Below are positions 51,668 through 60,832 of a stretch of DNA of 64,000 bases, in pieces. Positions within the stretch are counted from its first letter, which is position 1, and every line of letters starts with the position of its first letter. Position numbers and translations under genes: made by a program. The notes under the pieces are model-generated. The model worked only from the letters and a program-made list of their open reading frames with translations. It was not told where the DNA came from and made no database searches. Source of the DNA: Bog-473 sp963809715 (GTDB lineage: Bacteria > Actinomycetota > Acidimicrobiia > Acidimicrobiales > RAAP-2); assembly GCA_963809715.1 (NCBI GenBank), contig CAWEKO010000003.1, positions 620,001 through 684,000 of the forward strand, written 5' to 3'.

Positions 51668-52552
51668 ATGCGTCTCACCAGCTTCTCTGTCTCCGACGGT
51701 GTGGTGCGGCCCGGGCTCGTCCTCGGTGACGAAGTCGTCGACCTGAGCCACCCGATGACGGGTCTCCCCGAGACCATGAGGGCGGTGCTGGCCCTGGGGC
51801 CTGCGGCGCGGCCCGCATTGGACGCAGCACCGCGTACGAGGGCGACGCGACACCAGGCAGACGAGGTGCGTCGGCATGCGCCGGTACCCGATCCACCCAC
51901 GATCCTCGGGATCGGCATGAACTACCACGCCCACATCGCCGAGTTGGGACGTGAACCGCCCGAATGGCAGTACTGGTTCAACAAACAGCGAACGGCCATC
52001 GCCGGACCGGGTGATCCGATCGTGCTGCCCGCCGTCTCGGACATGGTCGACTACGAGGGGGAGCTCGCCATGGTGATCGGTCGGCGCTGCCAGAACGTGC
52101 CGGCCGCCCGGGCGTTCGAGGTGGTCGCCGGCTTCACCATCGTCAACGACGTGAGCGCGCGAGACTGGCAGTGGCGGACCCCGACCTTCACCGTGGGCAA
52201 GTCCTTCGACACCCATGCGCCCTGCGGTCCCGAGCTGGTCACGGCGGACGAGCTCGGTGACCCTGGTGATCTGGCCCTCCGCACCTGGGTCAACGATGAG
52301 CTACGCCAGGATTCGAGGACGTCGGACCTCATCTTCGGCCTGCGCGAGATGGTCGAGTACCTGACGACAGCATTCCCGCTCGAGCCGGGGACAATCCTCG
52401 CAACGGGCACCCCGGCGGGGGTCGGCGCAGGCTTCGATCCACCCCGGTTCCTCCGGGACGGCGACATCGTCCGTATCGCCATCGAGGGGATCGGCGAACT
52501 GCGCAATCCCGTCGTCCAGGGTGAGTCCCGGGAGCCGGTTGGGCTGGATTGA
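51668..52552 (+). CDS. Fumarylacetoacetate hydrolase family protein
   Basis: A 294-residue FAH-fold hydrolase. The N-terminal domain starts MRLTSFSVSDGVVRPGLVLG. The catalytic core has GIGMNYHAHIAELG, the metal ligands in VDYEGELAMVIG and NDVSARDWQ, and GKSFDTHAPCGPELV. Members cleave or decarboxylate C-C bonds of dicarbonyl acids in aromatic degradation. No aromatic catabolic partners lie in the window, so the substrate is open. Length fits the family. Confidence 0.92.
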   Translation: MRLTSFSVSDGVVRPGLVLGDEVVDLSHPMTGLPETMRAVLALGPAARPALDAAPRTRATRHQADEVRRHAPVPDPPTILGIGMNYHAHIAELGREPPEWQYWFNKQRTAIAGPGDPIVLPAVSDMVDYEGELAMVIGRRCQNVPAARAFEVVAGFTIVNDVSARDWQWRTPTFTVGKSFDTHAPCGPELVTADELGDPGDLALRTWVNDELRQDSRTSDLIFGLREMVEYLTTAFPLEPGTILATGTPAGVGAGFDPPRFLRDGDIVRIAIEGIGELRNPVVQGESREPVGLD

Positions 52553-52631
52553 TCGGGGACTAATCGCCCGCAGAGGTCAACATCGCGCCCCGCGGGGTCA
52601 CACCGGGCGCTCAGCACGGCAGAATGTCTGG

Positions 52632-52967
52632 GTGCCAGACATCGCATCGGAACTGAGCGACGCCGACCGGGCGGAGCGGTTGTCCAAATTGCAGGGGATC
52701 ATGGACCTCATGCGTCCGGCCGTCCAGGCTGACGGGGGCGACCTGGTCCTGGTCCGAGCCGATGTCGAGACCGGGGTGGTCGAGGTGGAGCTCCAGGGAG
52801 CCTGCAGCTCTTGTGCCGTCAGCTCGGCCACGCTCTCGGGTGGCGTCGAGCGAATCCTCAAGGAGCGGCTGCCATGGGTGACCGAGGTCGTCGGCGGCGT
52901 CGACGACTCACTCAGCTTCGACGAGAGTTCTGCTCTGGGTGCCGGCGGCTACGTCCCCAGCCTCTAG
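52632..52967 (+). CDS. NifU C-terminal-domain (NfuA-like) iron-sulphur scaffold
   Basis: A 111-residue protein with one Nfu domain. It has the helix LQGIMDLMRPAVQADGGDLVLV and the cluster-binding Cys58 and Cys61 in LQGACSSCAVSSATL. It would hold and transfer a [4Fe-4S] cluster to client proteins. Start is taken as GTG at 52632; no clear Shine-Dalgarno is present. It is an orphan here, away from suf genes, and the tail SFDESSALGAGGYVPSL is unusual. Confidence 0.9.
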   Translation: MPDIASELSDADRAERLSKLQGIMDLMRPAVQADGGDLVLVRADVETGVVEVELQGACSSCAVSSATLSGGVERILKERLPWVTEVVGGVDDSLSFDESSALGAGGYVPSL

Positions 52968-53172
52968 AGCCACGCCCGACCCTTCCGACCCCACAGCAAG
53001 GGCCTGACGCCGCCTGCGCGTGGCCGTCATGCCGCCTGACCCGACCCCGGGGCCAGGAGTCTTTCGACGGGCTGTCGCCGGCCCAGACCTACAGACCAGG
53101 CTTCCAGACCAGGCCTAAAGATCTGCCCTGATGTCCATGTTCAACATCGTCTGAATCTGGGGTTGCACAGCC

Positions 53173-54399
53173 TCAGGCCGGTTTTGGCTCCTTGGGTAGC
53201 CCGAGAGCGCGCTCGCCCACGATGTTGCGCTGGATCTCGGCGGCACCACCCCATATCGACTCCGATCGCGAGAAGAAGAAGAGCGACTGCAAGTTGTTCA
53301 CCGGGTAATTGGCCTTGGCCCGCCGAGCACCCGGCAAGACCGTGTCCTCCCCGTCGTCGCCCAGCAGGATCTGTCCCTCCGGGCCGTAGATGTCCATGGC
53401 CAACAACATGGTCGCCTGGTGCGCCTCCGACCAGAACATCTTGTTGCATGCCCCGAGCTTGGCCGTGGTGTGGGTGCCGTTGAGCGCGTCGGTCAGGGTC
53501 CTGAAACCGTTGATCTGCATGATCTTTATGTTCGACCACGATTTGGCCAGGCGCTGACGGATGAGCGGGTCGCCCGTGCGAGCTTTCTGGCGTGCCACCT
53601 CGAGGATCTGGTCGAACTCTTTTTGGAAGCGCCGGTGACCCGTCGTAGCGGAAGTGCCCCGCTCGAAACCCAACGTGGTCATCGCGACCTTCCAGCCGTT
53701 GTTGACCCCGCCCACCACATTCTCCTTCGGGCAGCGCACGTTGGTGAAGAAGACTTCGTTGAACTCTGCCGACCCATCGATCTGCTCGATGGGTCGCACC
53801 TCGACCCCTGGCTGTTTCATCGGAACGAGGAGATAGGAGATCCCGGCGTGCTTGGGCGCATCGGGATCCGTCCGGGCCAGCAAGAAGATGTAGTCGGCGT
53901 ACTGCGCCTGAGTGGTCCAAACCTTTTGCCCGTTGATGACCCATTCGTCGCCGTCCAGCTCGGCCCGGGTCTTGAGGCCGGCCAGGTCGGAACCGGCGTC
54001 GGGCTCGCTGAAACCCTGGCACCAGGCGATTTCCCCCTTGAGGATGCCTGGAATGAATTGCTGTTTCTGTTCCTCGCTACCCCATTGGAGGATTGTCGGC
54101 CCAACCAGAGTATCTCCAAAGAAATCTCCCCGGAGAGGTGCTCCCACCCGGGCGAATTCCTCGTTCAGCACCACTTGCTGGAGCAGGGAGAGGCCCTTGC
54201 CTCCGTACTCCGTGGGCCAACTGGCACAGATCCAACCCCCACCGAACAGCTTGGTCGTCCACTCGTCGTTGAACTGCATGCGCTCGTCGGGAGTCATGGA
54301 GAAACCCTCTTTGCCCCATCCCTCGGGCAGATTGTCCCTGAGCCAGCCGGCGATCTCCGCGCGGAATGCTTCTGCTTCGGACGGGTAGGCGAGGTCCAT
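53173..54399 (-). CDS. Acyl-CoA dehydrogenase
   Basis: A 408-residue flavoprotein performing alpha,beta-dehydrogenation of acyl-CoA. Features in order: helix start MDLAYPSEAEAFRAEIAGWL, GGKGLSLLQQVVLNEEFA, the flavin loop QGFSEPDAGSDLAGLKT, a beta domain and the C-terminal helices with ESIWGGAAEIQRNIVGERALG. That last motif is typical of actinobacterial FadE proteins, where the catalytic Glu may sit at either of two places. An ATG at 54399 is chosen for matching the family's 'xDLAYPxE' start. It is convergent with the NifU-type gene. Confidence 0.92.
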   Translation of the reverse strand: MDLAYPSEAEAFRAEIAGWLRDNLPEGWGKEGFSMTPDERMQFNDEWTTKLFGGGWICASWPTEYGGKGLSLLQQVVLNEEFARVGAPLRGDFFGDTLVGPTILQWGSEEQKQQFIPGILKGEIAWCQGFSEPDAGSDLAGLKTRAELDGDEWVINGQKVWTTQAQYADYIFLLARTDPDAPKHAGISYLLVPMKQPGVEVRPIEQIDGSAEFNEVFFTNVRCPKENVVGGVNNGWKVAMTTLGFERGTSATTGHRRFQKEFDQILEVARQKARTGDPLIRQRLAKSWSNIKIMQINGFRTLTDALNGTHTTAKLGACNKMFWSEAHQATMLLAMDIYGPEGQILLGDDGEDTVLPGARRAKANYPVNNLQSLFFFSRSESIWGGAAEIQRNIVGERALGLPKEPKPA

Positions 54400-54748
54400 G
54401 TCCCCGACGGTACCCGGCTCTGTGACCGACACGAAACTGCTTCGGCCATAAGGGGCGGGGGGAAGCACCCAGATAAGCTGTGCCGTCGAATGTAGGGATG
54501 CACCACCCCTGGTCAAGGGTCGAGGAGAAGGAGGTGTGGCCGTGTCGAGAGGCGAACCCCCCAGTAGCTCCGCCGGCGCGTGCTCCGCTCCGTGCATCGG
54601 CTGATTTTCGCCAAGAGCTCGCGGTGAGCCCCGCAACGGGCACTCGCACGGACGCATGCTCCGGACATTGAAGCCCGGCGGGTAGTGCGCCCGCCGGTCG
54701 TCCGAACCGACTCTGTCCCACAGTGGGCGTCACGCAGGAGGGAGCTCC
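54400..54748 (+). promoter_or_regulatory. Long 5' region of the MgtE-N/CBS gene with a hairpin at 54675-54697
   Basis: The divergent 350-bp interval contains an 8-bp hairpin (CCGGCGGG/CCCGCCGG, 7-nt loop) and a GGTGAGCCCCGC-type word. I compared it with the M-box magnesium riboswitch from memory and did not find the conserved core, so I call it only a leader candidate. Because the downstream genes handle divalent metals, metal control of this leader is a reasonable thought. Start-proximal SD: GGAGGGAG, 5 bp before the ATG at 54749. Confidence 0.4.
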
Positions 54749-56152
54749 ATGGCAACGCCACCACCGACGAGCGCACCGGCCCGCTCTGGCATCTTCAATG
54801 GCCGGCCCCGTGGAACGGACCGCGGTCCGAACCAGCGCCGCCGCCGCACGCGGCGGATCCTCGCCTCGGAGGGCGTGTTCGACTCCATCGTGTCACTGGC
54901 CGGCCTTCTCGGGCGCCCGGTTCGTAACCAGCGCGGCCAGGAGATCGGCCGCCTCGAAGACGTCGTGGCCCGGTGGGCGGATGGACAGGTCTACCCGCCC
55001 GTCAGTGGCCTGATCATCAAGGTCGGGCGTCGGGAAGCCTTCGTTCCCGCCTCGTCGATCGACCGGATCGGACACGCGGAAGTGTTGTTGCGCTCGAGCC
55101 GGCTCGACCTACGCGACGTGGTCCGCCGGCCCAACGAAGTGCTCCTGGCAAAAGATGTGCTGGACCACCAGCTCGTCGACGTGGAGGGCGTCCAGGTCAT
55201 TCGGGCTGCCGACCTGTACCTGGCCGAGGCCATCGGCCGCATCCGCTTGGTGGGTGCGGACGTGTCGAATGTCACGCTCCTTCGCCGTCTCGGGCCGCGC
55301 CGTTGGCGCCCACGTCCCACGCCTGACCGCGTGATCGACTGGGCGGCCATCCAGACCTTCGCTGAGTCGACCGGTGAGGCGCAAGCCGCGACTCAGGTGC
55401 GTCTCAAGACAACGAACGAGGGGCTCCAGCGCCTGCGCCCGGCTGAGCTGGCTGACCTTCTGGAAGACCTGCGTCGTGACGAGCGCCGCGAGCTGTTGTC
55501 AGCGCTCGACCCGGACGAGGCGGCTGACGCGCTCGAGGAGATGGAGCCTGAAGATCTCGAGCAATTGTTGCGCGAGACGGATCCGGCCGACGCCGCCCGC
55601 TTGGTGGCCGCTATGGAGCCGGACGAGGCTGCTGACGCCCTCCGCCACCTGCCCCTGGCTCTCCGGGCCGAGGTCCTGGGCCACATCCCGCAGTCGACGG
55701 CCCTGGCCCTGCGCGAACTGCTCGGGTACGAAGAGGACGAGGCCGGCGGAATCATGACGACGGCCCTGGTCACGGCCCATTCGGGAGACAAGGTGAAGAA
55801 GGTCGTCGACCGTCTCTCCGACGCGCGAAACCACGGGGTCGACCTCGACGCCGTGGCCGTGGTCGACAGCGACGGACGCCTGATCGGCGACGTGGCCGTG
55901 CTCGACATCCTGCTGTCTCTGCGAGAGGACAAGGACACTCGGATGTCGGCACTGCTCCAGGAGGAGGAGTTGCCCGTCCACGCCAAGACGCCCACAAAAG
56001 AGGTCGCGCACCGTTTGATCGAGGCCAGACGCCACAGTCTCGTCGTCGTGGATGACGACGGGAGCCCGATCGGGCGGATCATGGTGGACGACGTGCTGGA
56101 CGTCCTGGTTCCGACCAAGGGCAGATTCCACTTTCCGCGCCTGCTCTCGTGA
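54749..56152 (+). CDS. PRC-barrel / MgtE N-terminal / CBS-domain protein lacking a membrane domain
   Basis: A 467-residue cytosolic protein. Residues 55-180 look like two PRC-barrel-like beta domains (LLGRPVRNQRGQEIGRLED, then VDVEGVQVIRAADLYL). Residues 235-330 are an MgtE N-domain of helical repeats (LRPAELADLLEDL, LLSALDPDEAADALEEM). Residues 340-460 carry a CBS pair. MgtE proteins normally follow this with five membrane helices, but here the protein ends, and the next gene encodes the transporter. It is probably the Mg/Mn- or nucleotide-sensing cytosolic subunit of that transporter. The genes overlap by 4 bp. Confidence 0.87.
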   Translation: MATPPPTSAPARSGIFNGRPRGTDRGPNQRRRRTRRILASEGVFDSIVSLAGLLGRPVRNQRGQEIGRLEDVVARWADGQVYPPVSGLIIKVGRREAFVPASSIDRIGHAEVLLRSSRLDLRDVVRRPNEVLLAKDVLDHQLVDVEGVQVIRAADLYLAEAIGRIRLVGADVSNVTLLRRLGPRRWRPRPTPDRVIDWAAIQTFAESTGEAQAATQVRLKTTNEGLQRLRPAELADLLEDLRRDERRELLSALDPDEAADALEEMEPEDLEQLLRETDPADAARLVAAMEPDEAADALRHLPLALRAEVLGHIPQSTALALRELLGYEEDEAGGIMTTALVTAHSGDKVKKVVDRLSDARNHGVDLDAVAVVDSDGRLIGDVAVLDILLSLREDKDTRMSALLQEEELPVHAKTPTKEVAHRLIEARRHSLVVVDDDGSPIGRIMVDDVLDVLVPTKGRFHFPRLLS

Positions 56153-57390
56153 AGCCGCCCGCCTCCCGGCGGTGGCTCATCTATCTTGCCGCGGCCGGAC
56201 CCGGACTCATCGCGGCGGCCGCCGGCAACGACGCCGGCGGCGTCGTGACGTACGCGTCCGCCGGGGCGCAGTTCGTCTACCGCACCCTCTTCCTGATGGT
56301 GCTCATCACGGTGGCTTACGTCATCGTGCAGGAGATGGTGGCGCGGCTCTCCGTGTACACCGGCAAAGGATTGGCCGCGCTCATCCGCGAGGAGTTGCCC
56401 CTGCGCCTGACCGCGTTCGCCATCACCGCCTTCGCCATCGCCAACCTCGGTCTCATGGTCACCGAATTCGGTGGCATCGCCACCTCGTTCGAACTCTTCG
56501 GTGTTTCGCGTTACCTCTCGGTGCCGATTGCCGCGGTGGCGATCTGGTCGCTGGTCCTCTTCGGGTCGTACCGGTACGCCGAGCGTGTCTTCTTGCTCCT
56601 GACGCTCGTGTTCATCGCCTATCCGATCGCCGCGGTCCTGGCCCATCCGAACTGGCACCAGGTGGCGGTCAACACGGTGTGGCCACACTTCGTCGCCAGC
56701 AAGTCGTTCCTCCTCCTCTCGGTCGCCCTCATCGGCACCACCATCACCCCGTACATCCAGCTGTACGAGGCGGGGGCCGTCGTCGACAAGGGGGTGAAGC
56801 CGGAGGAGTATCGATACCAGCGGTTTGATGCCATCGCAGGAGCCCTGATGGCGTCGTTTGTCGCCATGTCCATCATCGTCGCAACCGGAGCCACCATCGG
56901 GGGGACCGGCCCGCTCACCTCGGCGTCGACCGCGGCCGAGGCGTTGAAGCCGGTCGCCGGCGCCGCCGCGGAGACCCTGTTCGGGCTGGGACTGCTGGGT
57001 GCCTCCGCCCTGGCGGCCGCTGTCGTGCCTCTTTCGACCTCCTATGCCGTGGCGGAGGCCATCGGCGTGGAGCGCTCGGTGTCCTCGAGCTTCCGCCAGG
57101 CACCCGTCTTCCTGGGCATTTTCACCTTCCAGATCCTCGTGGGGGCGGCGGTGGTGTTGGTGCCGGGCAACCTGATCACGCTGATCCTCAACACCCAGGT
57201 CCTCGAAGGCGTGATCACCCCGATCACGCTGATTCTGATCCTCGTCCTGGCCAACCGGCGTTCTCTGCTTGGTTCGGCCAGCAACGGCCCGGTATCGCGC
57301 TGGGTGGGCGGCCTGGCCATCACTGCCGTGGCCGCCGTGGCCAGCGTGTACGTGCTGTTGACCGTGCTCGGCTGGTTCGGGCTGGGGTGA
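56149..57390 (+). CDS. NRAMP-related divalent metal transporter with altered metal-site residues
   Basis: A 413-residue membrane protein with about eleven helices. In helix 1 the canonical DPGN of NRAMP transporters is NDAGG (Asp28 kept, Asn replaced by Gly). In helix 6 the usual MPH is TPY (Thr200-Pro201-Tyr202). Loss of the Met and Asn would weaken preference for Mn/Fe and is consistent with the magnesium-type NRAMP-related clade. The start is a GTG overlapping the CBS-protein stop. With its cytosolic MgtE-like partner it may form a regulated Mg or Mn importer. Ion specificity is inferred. Confidence 0.87.
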   Translation: MKPPASRRWLIYLAAAGPGLIAAAAGNDAGGVVTYASAGAQFVYRTLFLMVLITVAYVIVQEMVARLSVYTGKGLAALIREELPLRLTAFAITAFAIANLGLMVTEFGGIATSFELFGVSRYLSVPIAAVAIWSLVLFGSYRYAERVFLLLTLVFIAYPIAAVLAHPNWHQVAVNTVWPHFVASKSFLLLSVALIGTTITPYIQLYEAGAVVDKGVKPEEYRYQRFDAIAGALMASFVAMSIIVATGATIGGTGPLTSASTAAEALKPVAGAAAETLFGLGLLGASALAAAVVPLSTSYAVAEAIGVERSVSSSFRQAPVFLGIFTFQILVGAAVVLVPGNLITLILNTQVLEGVITPITLILILVLANRRSLLGSASNGPVSRWVGGLAITAVAAVASVYVLLTVLGWFGLG

Positions 57391-57450
57391 GAGGTCGAGG
57401 ACGCCGTTTCGAGGCGCCGTTTGCGGAAGAGGAGGCCGTTCGGGGAGGCT

Positions 57451-58887
57451 ATGCGGCCATGCTGGGTCGAGTCGGGACAACCGTTGCCTAAGACCCCGCG
57501 CCAGAAGTGGATCGAAACCAAGGAATCCTGGGAGCGCTCGCGCCACATCGAGCTGCCCGTCCGGATCCCGGCCGCGCCTCCTCGACCAGGGGGACGACGC
57601 GTCGCCTTCCTCACCTACCGAGGGAACCCCCGCTGCGGGGGTCAAGGGGTCTATACCCGCCACCTCACCCGTGAGCTGATCGCACTCGGTCACTCCGTGG
57701 AGGTCTTCTCGGGCGCCCCGTGGCCAGAACTGGACGAGGGTGTGGGTTTCACCCCGGTGTCCGGTCTCGATCTCTACCGCGACCCTGATCCGTTCCGGGT
57801 GCCCCATCCCCGCGAATTCCACTCGCGGGAGGACTTGACTGAATTCGCCATCATGTGCACGGCGGGATTCGGAGAGCCTCTGACCTATTCGCTGCGAGTC
57901 CGCCAATTGTTGACTGAACGCCGTGACGAGTTCGACGTCGTGCACGACAATCAATGCCTGGGCAACGCAATGCTCGGAATGGTCGAAGACGGCTGGCCCC
58001 TGTTGACGACTTTGCACCATCCCATCACGGTCGACCGCCAACTCGCGCTGTCCCATACGACCAACCCCTGGCAACGCTTCACCACTCGACGCTGGTTCGG
58101 GTTCCTCGGTATGCAGGTCCGCGTGGCGCGGGCGCTGCCCGCTGTGCTGACGGTGTCCGAGAACTCGCGGCGCGACATCGCCGCACAGATGGGTGTGGCC
58201 CCGGAGCGCATGACCGTGGTGCCGGTCGGGGTCGACCACACGGTGTTCCGTCCGTTCGAGGACGTGACGCCGAAGCCTGGACGCATCATGGTGACCTCGA
58301 GTAGCGACGTCCCGATGAAGGGTCTGGTACCGCTCCTCGAAGCCGTCGCCAAATTGCGCACCGAGCGCGACGTCCAATTGACCGTGATCGGGCGACCGAA
58401 TGAGGGCGGCCGAGTAGACCGGGCCATCGCACGCCTGGGACTGTCTGACGTCGTGCACTGCGTCAGCGGCATCAGCGACGATGCCCTTGCTCGCCTCTAT
58501 GGCGAAGCGCAAGTTGCCGTGGTGCCCTCTCTCTACGAGGGCTTCTCGTTGCCGGCGATCGAAGCCATGTCCTGCGGCGTCGCCGTGGTGGCCACCACTG
58601 GCGGCGCGCTACCCGAAGTCGTGGGCAACGACGGGGAGACAGGGTTGCTGGTAGCGCCTGACGATCCCGGTGCGCTGGCCGGGGCCATTGGCCGGCTGCT
58701 GGACGACCCCGCCCTGCGGGCGCGGCTCGGGAGTGCCGGCCGCCAGCGCGTGGTGAGCCGATTCACCTGGCAGGTGACTGCCGCTGGCACGGCCGCCTGC
58801 TACGAGGCGTTGCTCGAGGGCAAGCCATTGCCCGGCGCACCAGCGGCTGGTGTCACGAGCGTCCCGGACCGGTTCGGAGCGGCCTGA
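57451..58887 (+). CDS. Family 4 glycosyltransferase
   Basis: About 478 residues of a GT-B glycosyltransferase. The N-domain reads VAFLTYRGNPRCGGQGVYT, and GGQGVY is the donor-binding loop. The C-domain has VVPVGVDHTVFRPF, VPSLYEGFSLPAIEAM and GGALPEVVGNDGETG with the catalytic-type E-x7-E pair. The first 45 residues vary and lack homology. Start is uncertain: ATG at 57451 (with GGGGAGG just upstream) or TTG at 57421. It opens a four-gene group with two methyltransferases and a toroid protein. Acceptor unknown. Confidence 0.9.
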   Translation: MRPCWVESGQPLPKTPRQKWIETKESWERSRHIELPVRIPAAPPRPGGRRVAFLTYRGNPRCGGQGVYTRHLTRELIALGHSVEVFSGAPWPELDEGVGFTPVSGLDLYRDPDPFRVPHPREFHSREDLTEFAIMCTAGFGEPLTYSLRVRQLLTERRDEFDVVHDNQCLGNAMLGMVEDGWPLLTTLHHPITVDRQLALSHTTNPWQRFTTRRWFGFLGMQVRVARALPAVLTVSENSRRDIAAQMGVAPERMTVVPVGVDHTVFRPFEDVTPKPGRIMVTSSSDVPMKGLVPLLEAVAKLRTERDVQLTVIGRPNEGGRVDRAIARLGLSDVVHCVSGISDDALARLYGEAQVAVVPSLYEGFSLPAIEAMSCGVAVVATTGGALPEVVGNDGETGLLVAPDDPGALAGAIGRLLDDPALRARLGSAGRQRVVSRFTWQVTAAGTAACYEALLEGKPLPGAPAAGVTSVPDRFGAA

Positions 58888-59696
58888 TGCTCACCGTCGA
58901 CTACGACCGGCTCGGCGTCGGGCCGGGCGAACTTGTCCTCGATCTGGGCTGCGGCTTCGGTCGTCACGCTTTCGAGGCGGCGCGTCGCGGCGCATCGGTG
59001 ATCGCACTCGATGCCGGTCCCGACGAGGTGGCCCAGGTGCGCGCCACCTTTGGCGCCATGATCGAAGCAGGGGAGCTCGACGTGCAACACCCGGCGACCG
59101 CCGTCCAGGGCGACGCCCTGCGGCTGCCCTTCGCCGATGGCACATTCGATCGGGTCATTGCCTCGGAGGTGCTCGAGCACATCCCCGATGACATCGGAGC
59201 CATGCGTGAACTGGCCCGCGTGCTCAAGCCGGGAGGAGCTATGGCAGTGACGGTGCCCCGCTGCGCCCCCGAGGCGATCAATTGGGTGCTCTCGGACGAG
59301 TACCACGACACGCCCGGTGGCCATGTGCGCATCTACCGGCGCTCGACGCTGGAACGCCGGCTGCGTGCAGCTGGGCTGGAGCCCACCGGCTTCCATCACG
59401 CCCATGGTTTGCATTCGCCCTACTGGTGGCTCCGTTGCCTCGTCGGACCGAGCAACGAGACCCATCCCGCCGTCAAGGCCTATCACCAGGTGCTGGTGTG
59501 GGACATCGTGAAGGCCCCGCTGGTCACCCGGACGGCAGACCGCGTGCTGAGCCCACTGATCGGCAAGAGCTTGGTGGTCTACCTGACCAAGCCCGAGGCA
59601 AAGGTGTCGGGACTACCCGATGCTCGTCCCAACGTCCCCCGCGGCGTGCCCGGAAGGCGCGGGCCCGACACGCCGACCCAGGGAGCGGCCGCATGA
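58887..59696 (+). CDS. Class I SAM-dependent methyltransferase
   Basis: A 269-residue methyltransferase with motif I VLDLGCGFGRHAFEAARRG, acidic motif II VIALDAGPDEVAQV, motif III-like LRLPFADGTFDRVIASEVLEHI and the GGAMAVTVPR strand. The start overlaps the glycosyltransferase stop by one base (TGATG), so the genes are coupled. Residues 150-230 add a variable helical region with HVRIYRRSTLERRL. The substrate may be a product of the glycosyltransferase. Confidence 0.91.
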   Translation: MLTVDYDRLGVGPGELVLDLGCGFGRHAFEAARRGASVIALDAGPDEVAQVRATFGAMIEAGELDVQHPATAVQGDALRLPFADGTFDRVIASEVLEHIPDDIGAMRELARVLKPGGAMAVTVPRCAPEAINWVLSDEYHDTPGGHVRIYRRSTLERRLRAAGLEPTGFHHAHGLHSPYWWLRCLVGPSNETHPAVKAYHQVLVWDIVKAPLVTRTADRVLSPLIGKSLVVYLTKPEAKVSGLPDARPNVPRGVPGRRGPDTPTQGAAA

Positions 59697-60820
59697 CCGC
59701 AGAAGACATTCGCTCGGCGCAGATCACGATCCCGGAGGTATCCGGCATCCTGACGAGTCGCGACGTTCGTGCGACAGCGCATGCCATCGCAGAGGTACAG
59801 CGTCACGACGGGATGATTCCGTGGTTCGAGGGCGGGCACTGCGATCCGTGGAACCACGTCGAGGCAGCCATGGCGCTCACGGTGTGCGGGCTGGTCGGCG
59901 AGGCGATGGACGCTTATCGCTGGCTCGCCTCGCGCCAGCTGCCCGACGGCAGCTGGTTCAACTACTACCAGGGTGACACGCTCAAGGACCCGCGCCTTGA
60001 CACCAACGTCTGCGCCTACCTGGCGGCCGGAGCCTGGCATCACCATCTGATCACCGGTGACGTCGAGTTCTTGGGCGAACTGTGGCCGACCATCGAGAAG
60101 GGCATTGACTTCATCTTGCGCTGGCAGCAGCCGGATGGCTCGGTGCTCTGGTCGCTCGACTCCTCCGGACGGACCGAGGGCTACGCCCTGTTGACGGGGT
60201 CCTCATCGATCTATCACTCCATGCGCTGCGCCGTCGCCATTGCGGAATGCTTGGCGAAGGACCGTCCGGACTGGGAGCTGGCGGCGGGCCGCCTCGGTCA
60301 TGCGGTGGCGCATCATCCCGCCGCCTTTGCTCCCAAGATCGAGTTCGCCATGGACTGGTACTACCCGATGCTCTCGGGCGCGCTCGAAGGTGAGGCGGGC
60401 CGTCGGCGCATCGCGCATGAGTGGTCCCGCTTCGTCCTGGAGGGTAAGGGCGTGCGCTGCGTGTCGACGGGTGACTGGGTCACAGCCGCGGAGACGGCCG
60501 AGTGCGTGCTCACGCTCGACGCTCTCGGCATGGAGGGACCCGCCCTGGACCTCTTCAGCTGGGGACAGAACCTCCGGCTGGATGACGGTTCCTACTGGAC
60601 GGGGATGGTCTATCCGGACGAGGAGACGTTTCCCAAGAACGAACGGACCACCTACACCTTCGCCGCCATGGTCCTGGCCGCCGACGCGCTGTCCAATACC
60701 TCGCCTGCGGCCGGACTCTTCCGCGGTGAGGGCCTTCCGGCCGCACTGGACCTGGCCGAGCCGCACTGCGGCGATGCCACGGCTGGCTGCACGGCAAGCG
60801 ACCCGACCACCGGCCGCTAG
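59693..60820 (+). CDS. Prenyltransferase/terpene-cyclase-like toroid protein
   Basis: A 375-residue protein made of alpha/alpha-barrel repeats, with LASRQLPDGSWFNYY, RWQQPDGSVLWSL and DPWNHVEAAMALTVCGL. The QxPDGSW segments resemble the QW motifs of squalene-hopene cyclases, but no DxDD or other clear cyclase acid is present. An alpha/alpha six-hairpin glycosidase-like fold is the alternative. It overlaps the methyltransferase by 4 bp. Activity is unknown. Confidence 0.78.
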   Translation: MTAEDIRSAQITIPEVSGILTSRDVRATAHAIAEVQRHDGMIPWFEGGHCDPWNHVEAAMALTVCGLVGEAMDAYRWLASRQLPDGSWFNYYQGDTLKDPRLDTNVCAYLAAGAWHHHLITGDVEFLGELWPTIEKGIDFILRWQQPDGSVLWSLDSSGRTEGYALLTGSSSIYHSMRCAVAIAECLAKDRPDWELAAGRLGHAVAHHPAAFAPKIEFAMDWYYPMLSGALEGEAGRRRIAHEWSRFVLEGKGVRCVSTGDWVTAAETAECVLTLDALGMEGPALDLFSWGQNLRLDDGSYWTGMVYPDEETFPKNERTTYTFAAMVLAADALSNTSPAAGLFRGEGLPAALDLAEPHCGDATAGCTASDPTTGR

Positions 60821-60832
60821 CCCGGGGGGTCC

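Noticed and set aside
54540..54740. M-box magnesium riboswitch before the MgtE-N/CBS gene
   Set aside because: A GGTGAG-type word occurs, but the later conserved core is missing.
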